Both the position numbers and the translations under genes were made by a program. From Duncaniella freteri (GTDB lineage Bacteria > Bacteroidota > Bacteroidia > Bacteroidales > Muribaculaceae): a DNA stretch of 64,000 bases. The first letter of the stretch is position 1. Each line of letters starts with the position of its first letter. Under the pieces are notes generated by a model. That model was not told where the DNA came from, searched no databases, and worked only from the letters and a program-made list of their open reading frames with translations. The DNA lies in NCBI RefSeq assembly GCF_004766125.1, contig NZ_SJSA01000001.1:248001-312000 (forward strand). The letters are read 5' to 3'. Shown piece after piece: positions 48,421 to 57,809 of this stretch.

Positions 48421-49014
48421 CTACTCGGCAGTATTTTTTTCGTTCTCACCTGCAAGCTCCGATGCGCTATCCACTTCAGATGGCACAACAAAGATGGAGA
48501 AATTGACCGAGCCGTAAGCCCTATGATGATCAAAATGCGGGAGCGACGAGAAATCATAAGCCTTGGAATGCTCCATTATAAATACACTTCCAGGCTTAAT
48601 AAGCCTGCTTGACAGAACTGCTGCCGGAATGTCGGCAAATCCCTCCATATTGTAAGGGGGATCGGCGAATATGATGTCAAACGGAGTGACTGCATCGCGT
48701 ATATACCGCACTGCATCGGCCCGGAGCAGGCGGATGTTACTGTCGCCAAGCTCACGAGCCACCTTTTCGATGAAACGGCCCTGTATGGGTGATTTCTCCA
48801 CCGAGGTCACCGAAGCGGCATCACGTGAGAGAAATTCAAAAGACACAGCACCGGTCCCGGCAAAGAGGTCGAGACAGCGCGCTCCCTCTATGTCAGTGAT
48901 ATTCTCTATGACATTAAAAATGTTTTCACGCGCAAAGTCGGTGGTGGGTCGCGCTGTGATATTTGTAGGCACGTCGAAACGGCGACGTCCGTATTTTCCT
49001 CGGATTATTCGCAT
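48421..49014 (-). CDS. rsmD: 16S rRNA (guanine(966)-N2)-methyltransferase RsmD
   Basis: A 197-residue SAM-dependent methyltransferase modifying G966 of 16S rRNA. The start MRIIRGKYGRRRF is characteristic. The SAM site is LDLFAGTGAVSFEFLSR (about 49-65) and the catalytic motif IV is DIIFADPPYNM. The C-terminal tail (EVDSASELAGENEKNTAE) is acidic and variable. The start overlaps the DUF3822 gene's end by 10 bases, so the two are probably cotranscribed. Confidence 0.95.
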   Translation of the reverse strand: MRIIRGKYGRRRFDVPTNITARPTTDFARENIFNVIENITDIEGARCLDLFAGTGAVSFEFLSRDAASVTSVEKSPIQGRFIEKVARELGDSNIRLLRADAVRYIRDAVTPFDIIFADPPYNMEGFADIPAAVLSSRLIKPGSVFIMEHSKAYDFSSLPHFDHHRAYGSVNFSIFVVPSEVDSASELAGENEKNTAE

Positions 49015-49907
49015 AACGGGGTCACTATTAAGTCAAAAGGAGCACGCATGGCATCTTTGCCTGCGCGGAACATCTGTGGCGGGAATATCGAAGGCATGAC
49101 GCGTGACACATACTTACGGAGCACAGGGGTCACTTCTTCACGTATATTCTGGTCGCCTGTGAGAAGGATCTCGTCGTTGTAAGGATCAAGCCCATGCCGC
49201 GAACGCGACGCAAGTATATAGTAGACAGCATCCATAGGATTACTGAACAGAAAAGTGTTGGCCTGAAGCAAAGAGTTTCCGTCGAGCATCACAACATCGA
49301 CAGATGACCGACGGAAATTGCACACCATGCGCCGGGAGTTTCCTCGTCCAGGCTTGGAGGCGAAATACCGCATAAGCGGTGCCATGTGAGGCATAACAAC
49401 CGCCCCGACAAATGTCCTGCCAATGAATCCCTGCAACTCCCGCTCTATACCGAACATCATGAAGGCGTTGCGAGTCGCCGTATCGGCCCTCTCCACCGTA
49501 CCGTCATAGCCTGGATGAAGAGCCAGAAATATCCTTGATGCATCGTCAGTGTCGTTTACCTCAGCGGGGACAACAACATAATCATTTGTGTCTATGACAA
49601 TATACACTCTACGAAAATCACATAGCATCAGAGGATTTTCGTACACCACTGATTCAAGAGCCTTAACCCGCGAGACAGCCGATGCCACAGGGAAGGAGCG
49701 ATATATAAGGCTGTTGTCAGAGACTATGGAGTAGACTACCACATCAACGCGTTCAATGCCGACACGCACAAGCATATTGCATATCGACGCATCAGCAACA
49801 AGGTCTTTATCAAGCGTTCCGTCAAGCATAATCGTTTGTGCCTTGACGCAATTCGGGCGCAAGGCTGAATTATTTTGTTGATCACCGGTCATCCCGGACG
49901 GCTTCAT
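49005..49907 (-). CDS. DUF3822 family protein
   Basis: A 300-residue protein of the Bacteroidota-restricted DUF3822 family, with no known function. No signal peptide or membrane helix is visible, so it is probably cytoplasmic. Two halves of alternating strand-helix character suggest a possible actin/PilM-like fold, which is conjecture. The ATG at 49907 (MKPSGMTGDQ) is chosen; the frame opens with TTG at 49928. The stop overlaps rsmD by 10 bases, a pairing that suggests a functional link to ribosome maturation. Confidence 0.85.
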   Translation of the reverse strand: MKPSGMTGDQQNNSALRPNCVKAQTIMLDGTLDKDLVADASICNMLVRVGIERVDVVVYSIVSDNSLIYRSFPVASAVSRVKALESVVYENPLMLCDFRRVYIVIDTNDYVVVPAEVNDTDDASRIFLALHPGYDGTVERADTATRNAFMMFGIERELQGFIGRTFVGAVVMPHMAPLMRYFASKPGRGNSRRMVCNFRRSSVDVVMLDGNSLLQANTFLFSNPMDAVYYILASRSRHGLDPYNDEILLTGDQNIREEVTPVLRKYVSRVMPSIFPPQMFRAGKDAMRAPFDLIVTPLCE

Positions 49908-49932
49908 CTGCAAGCCTCCGACAACCAATCCA

Positions 49933-49964
49933 CAAATTTACTCAAAAAAATGTCATTTTGCAAG
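49933..49964 (-). promoter_or_regulatory. Putative promoter of the DUF3822-rsmD unit
   Basis: On the minus strand CTTG (49961-49964), 20 bases, then TAAATTTG (49933-49940): one mismatch from consensus, with a leader of about 20 bases to the ATG at 49907. Confidence 0.55.
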
Positions 49965-50054
49965 CCGACAGCCGCCATTCAACCTGATTAAACCATCAAT
50001 ATTTTGAATTGCAGCACCATTGGATTACTAAAATCAGCCTGTGGTCATCGGTTA

Positions 50055-51455
50055 TCACAACCCTTTCCTCAACCATGCTCCCGAGAATAGGCGGAAGAGG
50101 AATATGGCTCCACGAAATGACAACTCGATACACATCGCCAACCATACTCCGGCAAGCCCCATAGAAGGGGCAAGGATGGCGGCAAGCGGCAGACGCACAA
50201 GCCAGATGCTACAGAAATTCATAGCAGCAGGGAGAATTGTGTCACCCACCCCTATCATCACACCGTAAGCCACGATGGAGGCGGCAAACATCGGTTCGGC
50301 GAAAGCCTCTATGCGCAATGACCTGACCCCGAGACTTACTATATCACCCACAGGTGTCATAAGCTCCATAACCCAAGGGGCACAGACATACAGGACCACG
50401 CCCATGACTGTCATCGTCACCATGCCGAGTGCCACAGTGATATACCCGAACCTCCGTGCAAGGTCGAGACGCCCAGCACCATAGCTCTGCCCCACAAGCG
50501 TCGTAGCAGCATCCCCGATACCGTATCCAGGCATATAGCAGATGCTCTCTGCCGTGACTGCAAAGGCGTTGGCTGCAATAGCCATAATGCCGAGAGGCGC
50601 GACAATGACGGTGACAGCAATCTGCGCGCCACATATCACAGCGTGCTCCAGAGTCATTGGGGCAGACACCCTCAATGCCTTACGTATCACATCCCGGACA
50701 GGACGGAAACTCCCGCGCTCCCGCGCGATCGCCATCCCCTCCTGTCGGAAACAGAGATACCACATCATAGCTCCTGCCGTGACAATCTCAGCCGACACTG
50801 TGCCGAGTGCCGCTCCGAACACTCCGAGCCCGGCTCCCGGCATCACTATCTGCATGCCTAAAATGTCGAGCTGCCTCGTAGGGAAAATAAGGAAAAAATT
50901 GAACACCACATCAAGCAGACACATCATCACATTAAGGCCGCCGGGGACTTTCATATTGCCGGAACACCGCAACATGGCTCCGCCGAGATAATTCATGGTG
51001 AGAAGCGGGAGGGCAAGCACAAACACCAGGAAATACAGTGAAGCCCCCGGACAGACTTCCTCATTGCCTCCAAGCCAATGAGGAAGCGGCCAGGCTATAG
51101 CCGCACCCACCAATGCCACCGCCACACTGAATATAAGGCAGGCGGTGATACCCTGGCGCAGAATATTCCGCGCCCTGGCATAATCGCCGGCACCTATGCT
51201 GTGCGCAACCTGCACGGAGAACCCCATGGTGACAGCCGAACATATGCCCCAAAAGAGCCAGAGGGATGTGGACACCAGACCCACTGATGCGGAATCATCC
51301 GCCCCAAGTCGCCCGACCATCGCCGCATCGATGTATTGCATCATGATACTCGACAACTGCGCCATCATGGCAGGCCACGACAGCTGAACGGTAAGCTTGA
51401 GCTGCTGAGCAATGGTGAGCTTACCGCCGGAACGTATGACTGATATATCCGGCAT
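50055..51455 (-). CDS. MATE family exporter (second copy)
   Basis: A 466-residue MATE transporter with about twelve helices. It begins LTIAQQLKLTVQLSWPAMMAQLSSIMMQYIDAAMVGRLG. GLVSTSLWLFWGICSAVTMGFSV and PGYGIGDAATTLVGQSYGAG are visible. It is distinct from the copy at 21309 in sequence and context. It ends the DUF3737-PatB-MATE run; the gap to the lyase gene is 15 bases. The substrate is unknown. Confidence 0.92.
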   Translation of the reverse strand: MPDISVIRSGGKLTIAQQLKLTVQLSWPAMMAQLSSIMMQYIDAAMVGRLGADDSASVGLVSTSLWLFWGICSAVTMGFSVQVAHSIGAGDYARARNILRQGITACLIFSVAVALVGAAIAWPLPHWLGGNEEVCPGASLYFLVFVLALPLLTMNYLGGAMLRCSGNMKVPGGLNVMMCLLDVVFNFFLIFPTRQLDILGMQIVMPGAGLGVFGAALGTVSAEIVTAGAMMWYLCFRQEGMAIARERGSFRPVRDVIRKALRVSAPMTLEHAVICGAQIAVTVIVAPLGIMAIAANAFAVTAESICYMPGYGIGDAATTLVGQSYGAGRLDLARRFGYITVALGMVTMTVMGVVLYVCAPWVMELMTPVGDIVSLGVRSLRIEAFAEPMFAASIVAYGVMIGVGDTILPAAMNFCSIWLVRLPLAAILAPSMGLAGVWLAMCIELSFRGAIFLFRLFSGAWLRKGL

Positions 51456-51470
51456 GAGGATTACATGCTT

Positions 51471-52634
51471 CTACAGCCGGCTTTTAATGACTGCAATAAT
51501 GCGAGTGAGTGCCTCATCGAGAAGTGAGCGAGAGCATGCGATGTTGAGACGTATGTAACGGTCGTCGCCATACATGGCTCCGGAATTGACCTTCACGTTG
51601 CATTCACGCTCAACCATGTCGGCAAGCCGAGAACCTGTCACACCCAATGACGAGACATCAAGCCAAGGGAGATAAGTGGCTTCAAGACGGGCTAACGGAC
51701 ACTGCGGCAACTGTTCACGCAAGAGATCGCGGGTGTATTGCCAGTTGGCAGCAAGATATGCCTTTACGGCATCAAGCCACTCCTTGCCATCGGGAGTATA
51801 GGCTGCTATAAGAGCCTCGACTCCAAGAGGATTTACATCGCACACCTCGTTTATGTTCACTGCACGATTGACGAGCGCGAGAGTATGAGGATTGCGACAC
51901 ACGATATTGGCTATCTGTAGTCCGGCAATATTGAATGCCTTGGTAGGAGCCACGCACACCACAGCCTCAGGGTCGAGTATGCCATAAGGGGTGTATTTGT
52001 AACCCGGCATCGTAAGCTCACAATGGATCTCATCGCTCAGCACCTGCACTCCGTGACTGCGACATATGTCACGAACCCTGGTCATCTCTTCGACAGTCCA
52101 AACCCTGCCGCCAGGATTGTGAGGATTGCAGAGTATGAGCATAGAATTGCGAGGATCGGAAGCAAGCTCTTCAAGAAGAGGGAAATCAATGCTGTAGGAG
52201 AATTCTCCGTCGCCTGCCGGATGTGGTTCAAGCGGGCATTCCACCACCTCGCAACCGTTGTTGCATACAGATGAGAAGAAACAATTGTAGACAGGGGTCA
52301 TGACTATCACGCCATTGCCCACAGGAACAAGAGCTTTGATTATAGCCGAAAGTGCCGGGACCACTCCGGGAATATATATTACATCCTCACGTGAGAACTC
52401 ATAGCCGTGCTCGCGTAAGAACCATCCTGTGAGTGCGCTATAGTATTCGTCACGGACATGTGTGTAACCGAACACACCGTGATCGATCCTTCGGCGCAGG
52501 GCATCCATGATACATGGTGCGGCGGGGAAATCCATGTCGGCCACCCACAAAGGTATAGCACCGGGGTATCTGTCCCATTTGCAGGAGCCTGATCCTGAGC
52601 GGGAAGGTGTGTGATCGAAATCGTAGGTAGACAT
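51471..52634 (-). CDS. PLP-dependent C-S lyase/aminotransferase (MalY/PatB type)
   Basis: A 387-residue fold-type I PLP enzyme. The N-terminus YDFDHTPSRSGSGSCKWDRYPGAIPLWVADMDFPAAPCI is the MalY/PatB signature. The catalytic Lys is in VCVAPTKAFNIAGLQIANI, and the pyridine-binding Asp is in VLSDEIHCEL. Relatives cleave cystathionine or other cysteine S-conjugates to thiols, pyruvate and ammonia, and E. coli MalY also represses the maltose regulon. Which applies here is open. The start lies 3 bases after the DUF3737 stop. Confidence 0.9.
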   Translation of the reverse strand: MSTYDFDHTPSRSGSGSCKWDRYPGAIPLWVADMDFPAAPCIMDALRRRIDHGVFGYTHVRDEYYSALTGWFLREHGYEFSREDVIYIPGVVPALSAIIKALVPVGNGVIVMTPVYNCFFSSVCNNGCEVVECPLEPHPAGDGEFSYSIDFPLLEELASDPRNSMLILCNPHNPGGRVWTVEEMTRVRDICRSHGVQVLSDEIHCELTMPGYKYTPYGILDPEAVVCVAPTKAFNIAGLQIANIVCRNPHTLALVNRAVNINEVCDVNPLGVEALIAAYTPDGKEWLDAVKAYLAANWQYTRDLLREQLPQCPLARLEATYLPWLDVSSLGVTGSRLADMVERECNVKVNSGAMYGDDRYIRLNIACSRSLLDEALTRIIAVIKSRL

Positions 52635-52637
52635 TGC

Positions 52638-53483
52638 TTATGATTCAGTTTGAATTTTACAGTCGGCAGGAGCGAGAATATTTGTGTCAAGAATCAGTTC
52701 ACCTATAGAGCCGGCACGGATAGAGCCGGAGCGTGGATTCTTCACACTTGTGATGTGAGAAAGGATGGTGGCATCGACACAGGAATCCTCAAAAGCGAGA
52801 TCGGCATCCGCATCAAATGTGCAGTCCTCCAAGAGAAGACCTTCGCAGTAACACAGGGGCTGCGTGCCTGAAATGTGGCAGCGCACAAGACGAAGCCCCC
52901 TGGAATGCCAGGCGAGGTATTCGCCTGTAAGCGACGAATCGTAGACGGTTACATTCTCAGTGTTCCAAAAAGCATCCTTGGAATTGATCTCGGCATTGCG
53001 TATCACCACATTACGACAATACTGGAACGAATAGTTGCCATCCTGGCGGTAATTGTCGATATCAATATTATCGGAGTGCATGAACAGATAATCGGCATTC
53101 CCGACCTCGACATTGCGGAGCCTTACATTGCGACAGTGCCAGAGGGTCTCCTGCGCATCGGGTATGCGTACATTCTCAAGGTCCACGCCATCCATCTCCC
53201 GGAACATTTTCGGGGCATCCACCTGAGTGTCGGTCATGCGTAGCCCTGACGAATACCACAGTGCGGCACGCGCTCCAGGAGTGAACTCACAGCCTGAAAT
53301 CTCAAAGCCTTTGACATGCCAGAACGGATACTTGCCTTCAAACCGACAATGGCTCGCGACAATATTCCTACAGCATTTCAGAGCCGACTCACCTGCATGG
53401 ACGGTGACATTCTCCAGCTTAATGCCCTGAGACGCGAAGAGCGGACGCTCTCCACCGAATTCCTTATCCTTGATAATTTCCAT
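52638..53483 (-). CDS. DUF3737 family protein, right-handed beta-helix type
   Basis: A 281-residue cytoplasmic-looking protein with repeated 20-25 residue coils ending in aromatic or His/Cys positions (ALKCCRNIVASHCRF, PFWHVKGFEISGCEF, TLWHCRNVRLRNVEV, YLAWHSRGLRLVRCHI), a parallel beta-helix pattern. It matches DUF3737, which has no known activity. A -7 box TAATTTTG is at 53510-53517 (minus). It heads the DUF3737-PatB-MATE run and lies beyond the terminator of the sus operon. Confidence 0.88.
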   Translation of the reverse strand: MEIIKDKEFGGERPLFASQGIKLENVTVHAGESALKCCRNIVASHCRFEGKYPFWHVKGFEISGCEFTPGARAALWYSSGLRMTDTQVDAPKMFREMDGVDLENVRIPDAQETLWHCRNVRLRNVEVGNADYLFMHSDNIDIDNYRQDGNYSFQYCRNVVIRNAEINSKDAFWNTENVTVYDSSLTGEYLAWHSRGLRLVRCHISGTQPLCYCEGLLLEDCTFDADADLAFEDSCVDATILSHITSVKNPRSGSIRAGSIGELILDTNILAPADCKIQTES

Positions 53484-53636
53484 AATACGTGAAAGATTGA
53501 TTTACGGTACAAAATTACAGAGAATGCTCCCAGGGACATGTACCTGTTTTATGGTAAAAGCAACCATTTTTCCACAGTACAAAGTTAAGAAAATTTTCAG
53601 AACAGGCATAGAAAAGAACCGATATACGGAAAAACG

Positions 53637-53683
53637 GTCGTCCGGATGTTTCCCAAGACAATATGGGAAAACACCCGGACGAC
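53637..53683 (-). terminator. Terminator of the susCDEF operon
   Basis: A 9-bp perfect GC-rich stem (53637-53645 with 53675-53683), extended by an inner TGTTTTCCCA-like pairing with one bulge. On the minus strand it is followed by CGTTTTTCCG, a T-tract. It lies 39 bases after the SusF-like stop. Confidence 0.9.
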
Positions 53684-53721
53684 ACTATCAGAGGGTATAT
53701 TTATCTAAAAACAAGGGCTGA

Positions 53722-55242
53722 TCATCGAGCTTCGTAAGTGGCTGTGTAAGGGATCTTGCCAAGGCTCAGGGTGACCACATAATTGCCTTCACCCGGCGAA
53801 GGAAGATTTCCGCCATCAAACTGAAGATCGGAGGCACTTGAACCGAGGCTTATAGCCCATGCATTATTGGCACGGAACTTCAGCTCTCCATCCTTAAGCC
53901 CTACTGTAGCTGTCCATTTGAGCATATCGGCAGAAGCTTCAAGCTTAGTCTCGGCATCCCAGCCTCCAGGGGTGGCACTGCCTATCAGACCGAAGGACTC
54001 AATGGGAGTCATCTTGAAAGTGAGAGCCTCCATATCGACCTCCATCCAGTAGAGAGCCGGTGATGAGCCTTCAAGTATGTTATTGCCCGATGAGCTGCTT
54101 ATCTTGCCTGTGACCACACCATTCTCATCTATCACCACATCGCCGTCAAGCCCATACCATACTGTAGATCCGGTGAAATCATCAGTGAACTTGCCGCCAT
54201 ACTGACCGCCAAAATATGAGAATCCGCGATACACATCGGTGGTGCCCACTTTAACGAGCCATTGTGAGGTCTCCGGCTTCCAGTCCTGAGATGTGTTAGG
54301 AGTACCGAGATGGAGAGGCACAGCCAACGGGGTCACCTCTACAGATCCCTGCTTAATGCAGTTATCGTCTCCGCTCACATTGTAGGTGGCACCATCGTAG
54401 GTGTAGAAAGCCTGAACACCCCAGTAAACGGTATTCTTTTCGGAACCAGCTCCGAATACCTGCTTATAGGTCTCATAGAACTTGTCGCGGGATACGGACA
54501 CAACATTCGACTCAAATCCGGCATCGCCAGCCTTTGCATTGGACATATCCTGATTACCTGAAAGCACATACTTGTATGACAGTTTGTATCCCTCGGGAAG
54601 CTCAGAGATTGAAGTCACATCAATGAGAGGTATTATCTCGATACCATCATCGGTCATCTGCTGGATATCGATAGCACCTGATGCAAGCTCGGCGGACGGA
54701 TCGGACGAGATAACAGGATTATCCACAGGGGTAACAGTCACCTGACCTTCCCCATAATACTTGTCGGCAGAACCAAGACGGTACTTGCCTTTGCTTATGG
54801 TGACATAACCAGGTATCCTATAATACACCTGAGTGGGGACGGTGACATTGCCGGCAATAGCCTTCAATGCACTGTTGAAGCTGACAGCGGAAGCCTCAGC
54901 GACATTTCCGGCACTTACCGGACCCGACACTTCCCTATAGTCAGCAAAAGATGCATCGTCAGAAATCTGTATAGCGAAATCGAGCTGCGCACCTTCCGGA
55001 AGATTCTCCACAGAAGTAACATCGACTATAGCGACAGGCGCATCCGATGCCATCGCGCTCTGAAGATTGATAGCTGAGGAATTGAGTCCCTGACTGAGAG
55101 CCACCTGAACATCAGCATCAGTGAATTCGGGCAACTGAGGCTCAACACTCGGCTGTACAATACCGGGACCATCCTCGCATGAGGCAACAGCCAAAGCAGC
55201 CAACCCCATGAGAAATATATTAAGTTTCATGCGAAATTTCAT
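53722..55242 (-). CDS. SusF/SusE-like outer membrane lipoprotein
   Basis: A 506-residue surface lipoprotein (lipobox AVASC, Cys22, then EDGPG). Two SusE-type domains in tandem are visible by shared motifs: DVTSVENLPEGAQLDFAIQ near residue 75 and DVTSISELPEGYKLSYKYV near residue 210. After these come starch-binding-like modules; the last has FGLIGSATPGGWDAE and ends KIPYTATYEAR. SusE and SusF bind starch at the cell surface in Bacteroides thetaiotaomicron; the glycan here is inferred, not shown. It is the last gene of the operon, 8 bases after the SusE-like gene. Confidence 0.85.
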   Translation of the reverse strand: MKFRMKLNIFLMGLAALAVASCEDGPGIVQPSVEPQLPEFTDADVQVALSQGLNSSAINLQSAMASDAPVAIVDVTSVENLPEGAQLDFAIQISDDASFADYREVSGPVSAGNVAEASAVSFNSALKAIAGNVTVPTQVYYRIPGYVTISKGKYRLGSADKYYGEGQVTVTPVDNPVISSDPSAELASGAIDIQQMTDDGIEIIPLIDVTSISELPEGYKLSYKYVLSGNQDMSNAKAGDAGFESNVVSVSRDKFYETYKQVFGAGSEKNTVYWGVQAFYTYDGATYNVSGDDNCIKQGSVEVTPLAVPLHLGTPNTSQDWKPETSQWLVKVGTTDVYRGFSYFGGQYGGKFTDDFTGSTVWYGLDGDVVIDENGVVTGKISSSSGNNILEGSSPALYWMEVDMEALTFKMTPIESFGLIGSATPGGWDAETKLEASADMLKWTATVGLKDGELKFRANNAWAISLGSSASDLQFDGGNLPSPGEGNYVVTLSLGKIPYTATYEAR

Positions 55243-55250
55243 TTTTTAAA

Positions 55251-56084
55251 TTACTCGTTATTGGGGATAAGTGTGAGATAATACTTGCCGGAGCGGTCCT
55301 CAAGCTTGAGAATTCCGGTGAAGTTGTCAGGACACACGAGGTTGCCGGAGCCACCATCGTTGGTGAGCAGATAAGGCTGGTCAATCTTCAGGTCGCCGGA
55401 GCCCTTACCGAGATTAGGCAAGCCCCAATCAGCTGTAGACACCTTGAACTCAGTGCCCTTAGCAATTGTCACAGGACCTAACTCATAGATGCCGGTCTCC
55501 TCGGTGGTCTTGAATTCGCCATCGGCTGTAGCCGACCAGTCATTCATACCGCCACGGATGTACAATCCTGAAGGCTTGCCCGGGATTGAGATATTGTAAT
55601 ACACCCGTACTTTCCTGTACTCGACAGCATTGGAGAAGCATGAGGTGTTGTCGGGGCTCTGGGTTATGAACGCACGCAGACGGAACCACAATGCAACAGG
55701 ATCGGCAGGAACATCCTCCGGATCGACTACACCGAGGAGCTTACAGGCAGCATTTGCCACCTGCTCGCATGGAGGATTGATCTGTGAACGGTTAGTCTGG
55801 ATAGATGCAAGGTTCTCAAACTGAGCGAAATCCTCTGTGAGCGACACCTGTACCTGATATGAAACCGGAGCCTGGTAGCCGTAATCAGGCTGATTGCATG
55901 TCATATGCAAAGACCCGCCATCCTCAAGAAGAACAACATTATCAGCCATTGTGGGCTTGTTGAGCTCAAATGTGGCACCTTCAGGGACACCAGCCAGTAC
56001 AGGATTATCATCCCAGGTCTCGCTACAGCTACTGAAAGACAGCACGGCTGCCACGCTTGCGAAAAATATAGATATCTTTTTCAT
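55251..56084 (-). CDS. SusE-domain outer membrane lipoprotein
   Basis: A 277-residue lipoprotein (lipobox SFSSC, Cys20, then SETWDDN). The first 150 residues form a SusE N-terminal domain (PTMADNVVLLEDGGSLHMTCNQ is typical). The remainder is a carbohydrate-binding-like module with GLYIRGGMNDWSATADGEF and KVSTADWGLPNLG, the pattern seen in SusE/F starch-binding domains. It lies between the SusD and SusF-like genes and is probably a surface glycan-binding accessory. Confidence 0.87.
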   Translation of the reverse strand: MKKISIFFASVAAVLSFSSCSETWDDNPVLAGVPEGATFELNKPTMADNVVLLEDGGSLHMTCNQPDYGYQAPVSYQVQVSLTEDFAQFENLASIQTNRSQINPPCEQVANAACKLLGVVDPEDVPADPVALWFRLRAFITQSPDNTSCFSNAVEYRKVRVYYNISIPGKPSGLYIRGGMNDWSATADGEFKTTEETGIYELGPVTIAKGTEFKVSTADWGLPNLGKGSGDLKIDQPYLLTNDGGSGNLVCPDNFTGILKLEDRSGKYYLTLIPNNE

Positions 56085-56107
56085 TGTTGATTTAAGTCCG
56101 TTAAGAA

Positions 56108-57772
56108 TTAATAGCCGGGATTCTGCTTGAATTCAGGCTGAGCCGAGATAATCTGCACAGGGATAGGCATGAGCTTGTAACGCTCGTTGATGGAGTTTCC
56201 TTCAGCGACATTACCTTTCCATGACCAGAGATAGCGACCGCCTGTATATTTGTCGTGGCGCACAAGGTCGGAACGGCGTGTGAGCTCCCAATACAGCTCG
56301 CGCGCACGCTCGTCGAGGATATTGTCGGCAGTGAGGTCGCCTTCCACCCAGGCGCGCTGTCCGGCACGCTCGGATACGTAGGAGGCATAGCGGAGAGCCT
56401 TTGCCTGGTCACCCACATTACCCATGATGAAGCACTCGGTATACATCAGATAGACATCGGCAAGACGTATGAGAGGATAGTCGGTGTCAGGCCAGTTCTG
56501 AGTGTTGGCAGCCATAGTAGGCTTGCCCTCAGAGTCGACAGGACCATAGATACCACCGTTCTCCTGGCTCCAGCCGCCATCGGTACCTGCAATAAGATTG
56601 GTGAACTTGACAGTGGCATAGCCATTGTTGAAAGTAGAGTAGTCGGTGTTCTCTCTGGTGAATCCGTCATCCTCCTTAAGCCACAAGGATGAACGCTTGT
56701 CTCCGTCGGTGAACTTGTCGAAGAACTCTTTACGACCGTGCATACAGGTCCACTCGTTGACCATACCATAGTTGGCTGACGACATCGAGAAGCCGTTCTT
56801 ATCCATATTTGCAGTAGTGATGGAAGCACAGATGATAAAGTTGGCAGCACCGTAGGACTGTGTATAGTAGGGTTCAAAAGCGAGACCCCAAAGAATCTCG
56901 TTCTCGGCAGTGTTGCCTCCGCCGGGCATATACACATGATTGTCGCGACAGAACAGATAGAGGTAATGGTTGGCAAGACCGGAGCCATTGAAACCGCCAC
57001 CCTTATGACGAGCGATGATCTCCTCGCAATGCTTCTGGCATTCAGCCCAGCCCTCCTGCTTTCCGTCGGTGTAGACCTTGGCATTGAGGTAAAGGCGGGC
57101 CAGGAGAGCCTGTGCTCCGTCAAGACCCACATGGCCGTAAGCTACAGGCATATCAGAGTCCTTAAACTTAGCCACTATGTCCTCAAGCTCATCCTTGAGC
57201 CAGTTGTAGAGGTCAAGGCGAGACTTCTGTACCGGATTCTCACCCACAGCCGCCTCCTCGGTGATGAACGAACCCTGACCGAAGATGTCAACCACCCAAT
57301 AGTAGCTCATCGCACGGAGCGTACGGGCCTGGAGCACCATATCCTGAACAACGGGATCGGAATTGGTGCGGGCATTAGCTATGAAGTCGTTGCAGACAGC
57401 AATGTGAGAGTATAGGCGCGAGTATGTACCGTAAATGTTGCCGTTGGACGCATCGAAGGAGTTGGTGCAGATGTCATAGATGCCCTCGTCCTTCCATATC
57501 CACAGACATTCGTCGGTAGGAAACTCATTCATCATGAAGATGGCACGGCAGTACTGTCCGCGACCGTTGTCGAGACCGGATATATCGGATGAGCCGGGAC
57601 CATCCTGACCTGATACAGCCATACCGCTGTAACACTTGGCAAGAACGGCTGCATAGTCGGTGGCATTGCCATAGTTGGGGTCGTTGGGCTCAAGATCCAG
57701 GTCGCCTATACAGGAGGACATCGAGAGACCGAGGGCAAGACCGCCAAGCGCAATATATTTATTCAATTTCAT
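56108..57772 (-). CDS. susD: RagB/SusD family surface glycan-binding lipoprotein
   Basis: A 554-residue lipoprotein (lipobox SMSSC, Cys21, then IGDLDLEPND). SusD-family features are the tetratricopeptide helices (CKYSGM-type repeats), AQALLARLYLNAKVYTDG, LADVYLMYTECFIMG and the C-terminal YTGGRYLWSWKGN to PVQIISAQPEFKQNPGY. It forms the lid of the SusC transporter. Start chosen at the ATG at 57772. Located 37 bases after susC on the same strand. Confidence 0.95.
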   Translation of the reverse strand: MKLNKYIALGGLALGLSMSSCIGDLDLEPNDPNYGNATDYAAVLAKCYSGMAVSGQDGPGSSDISGLDNGRGQYCRAIFMMNEFPTDECLWIWKDEGIYDICTNSFDASNGNIYGTYSRLYSHIAVCNDFIANARTNSDPVVQDMVLQARTLRAMSYYWVVDIFGQGSFITEEAAVGENPVQKSRLDLYNWLKDELEDIVAKFKDSDMPVAYGHVGLDGAQALLARLYLNAKVYTDGKQEGWAECQKHCEEIIARHKGGGFNGSGLANHYLYLFCRDNHVYMPGGGNTAENEILWGLAFEPYYTQSYGAANFIICASITTANMDKNGFSMSSANYGMVNEWTCMHGRKEFFDKFTDGDKRSSLWLKEDDGFTRENTDYSTFNNGYATVKFTNLIAGTDGGWSQENGGIYGPVDSEGKPTMAANTQNWPDTDYPLIRLADVYLMYTECFIMGNVGDQAKALRYASYVSERAGQRAWVEGDLTADNILDERARELYWELTRRSDLVRHDKYTGGRYLWSWKGNVAEGNSINERYKLMPIPVQIISAQPEFKQNPGY

Positions 57773-57809
57773 TGTGTTAGTCTTGATTAATAGTGTTTTC
57801 AACAATCGT

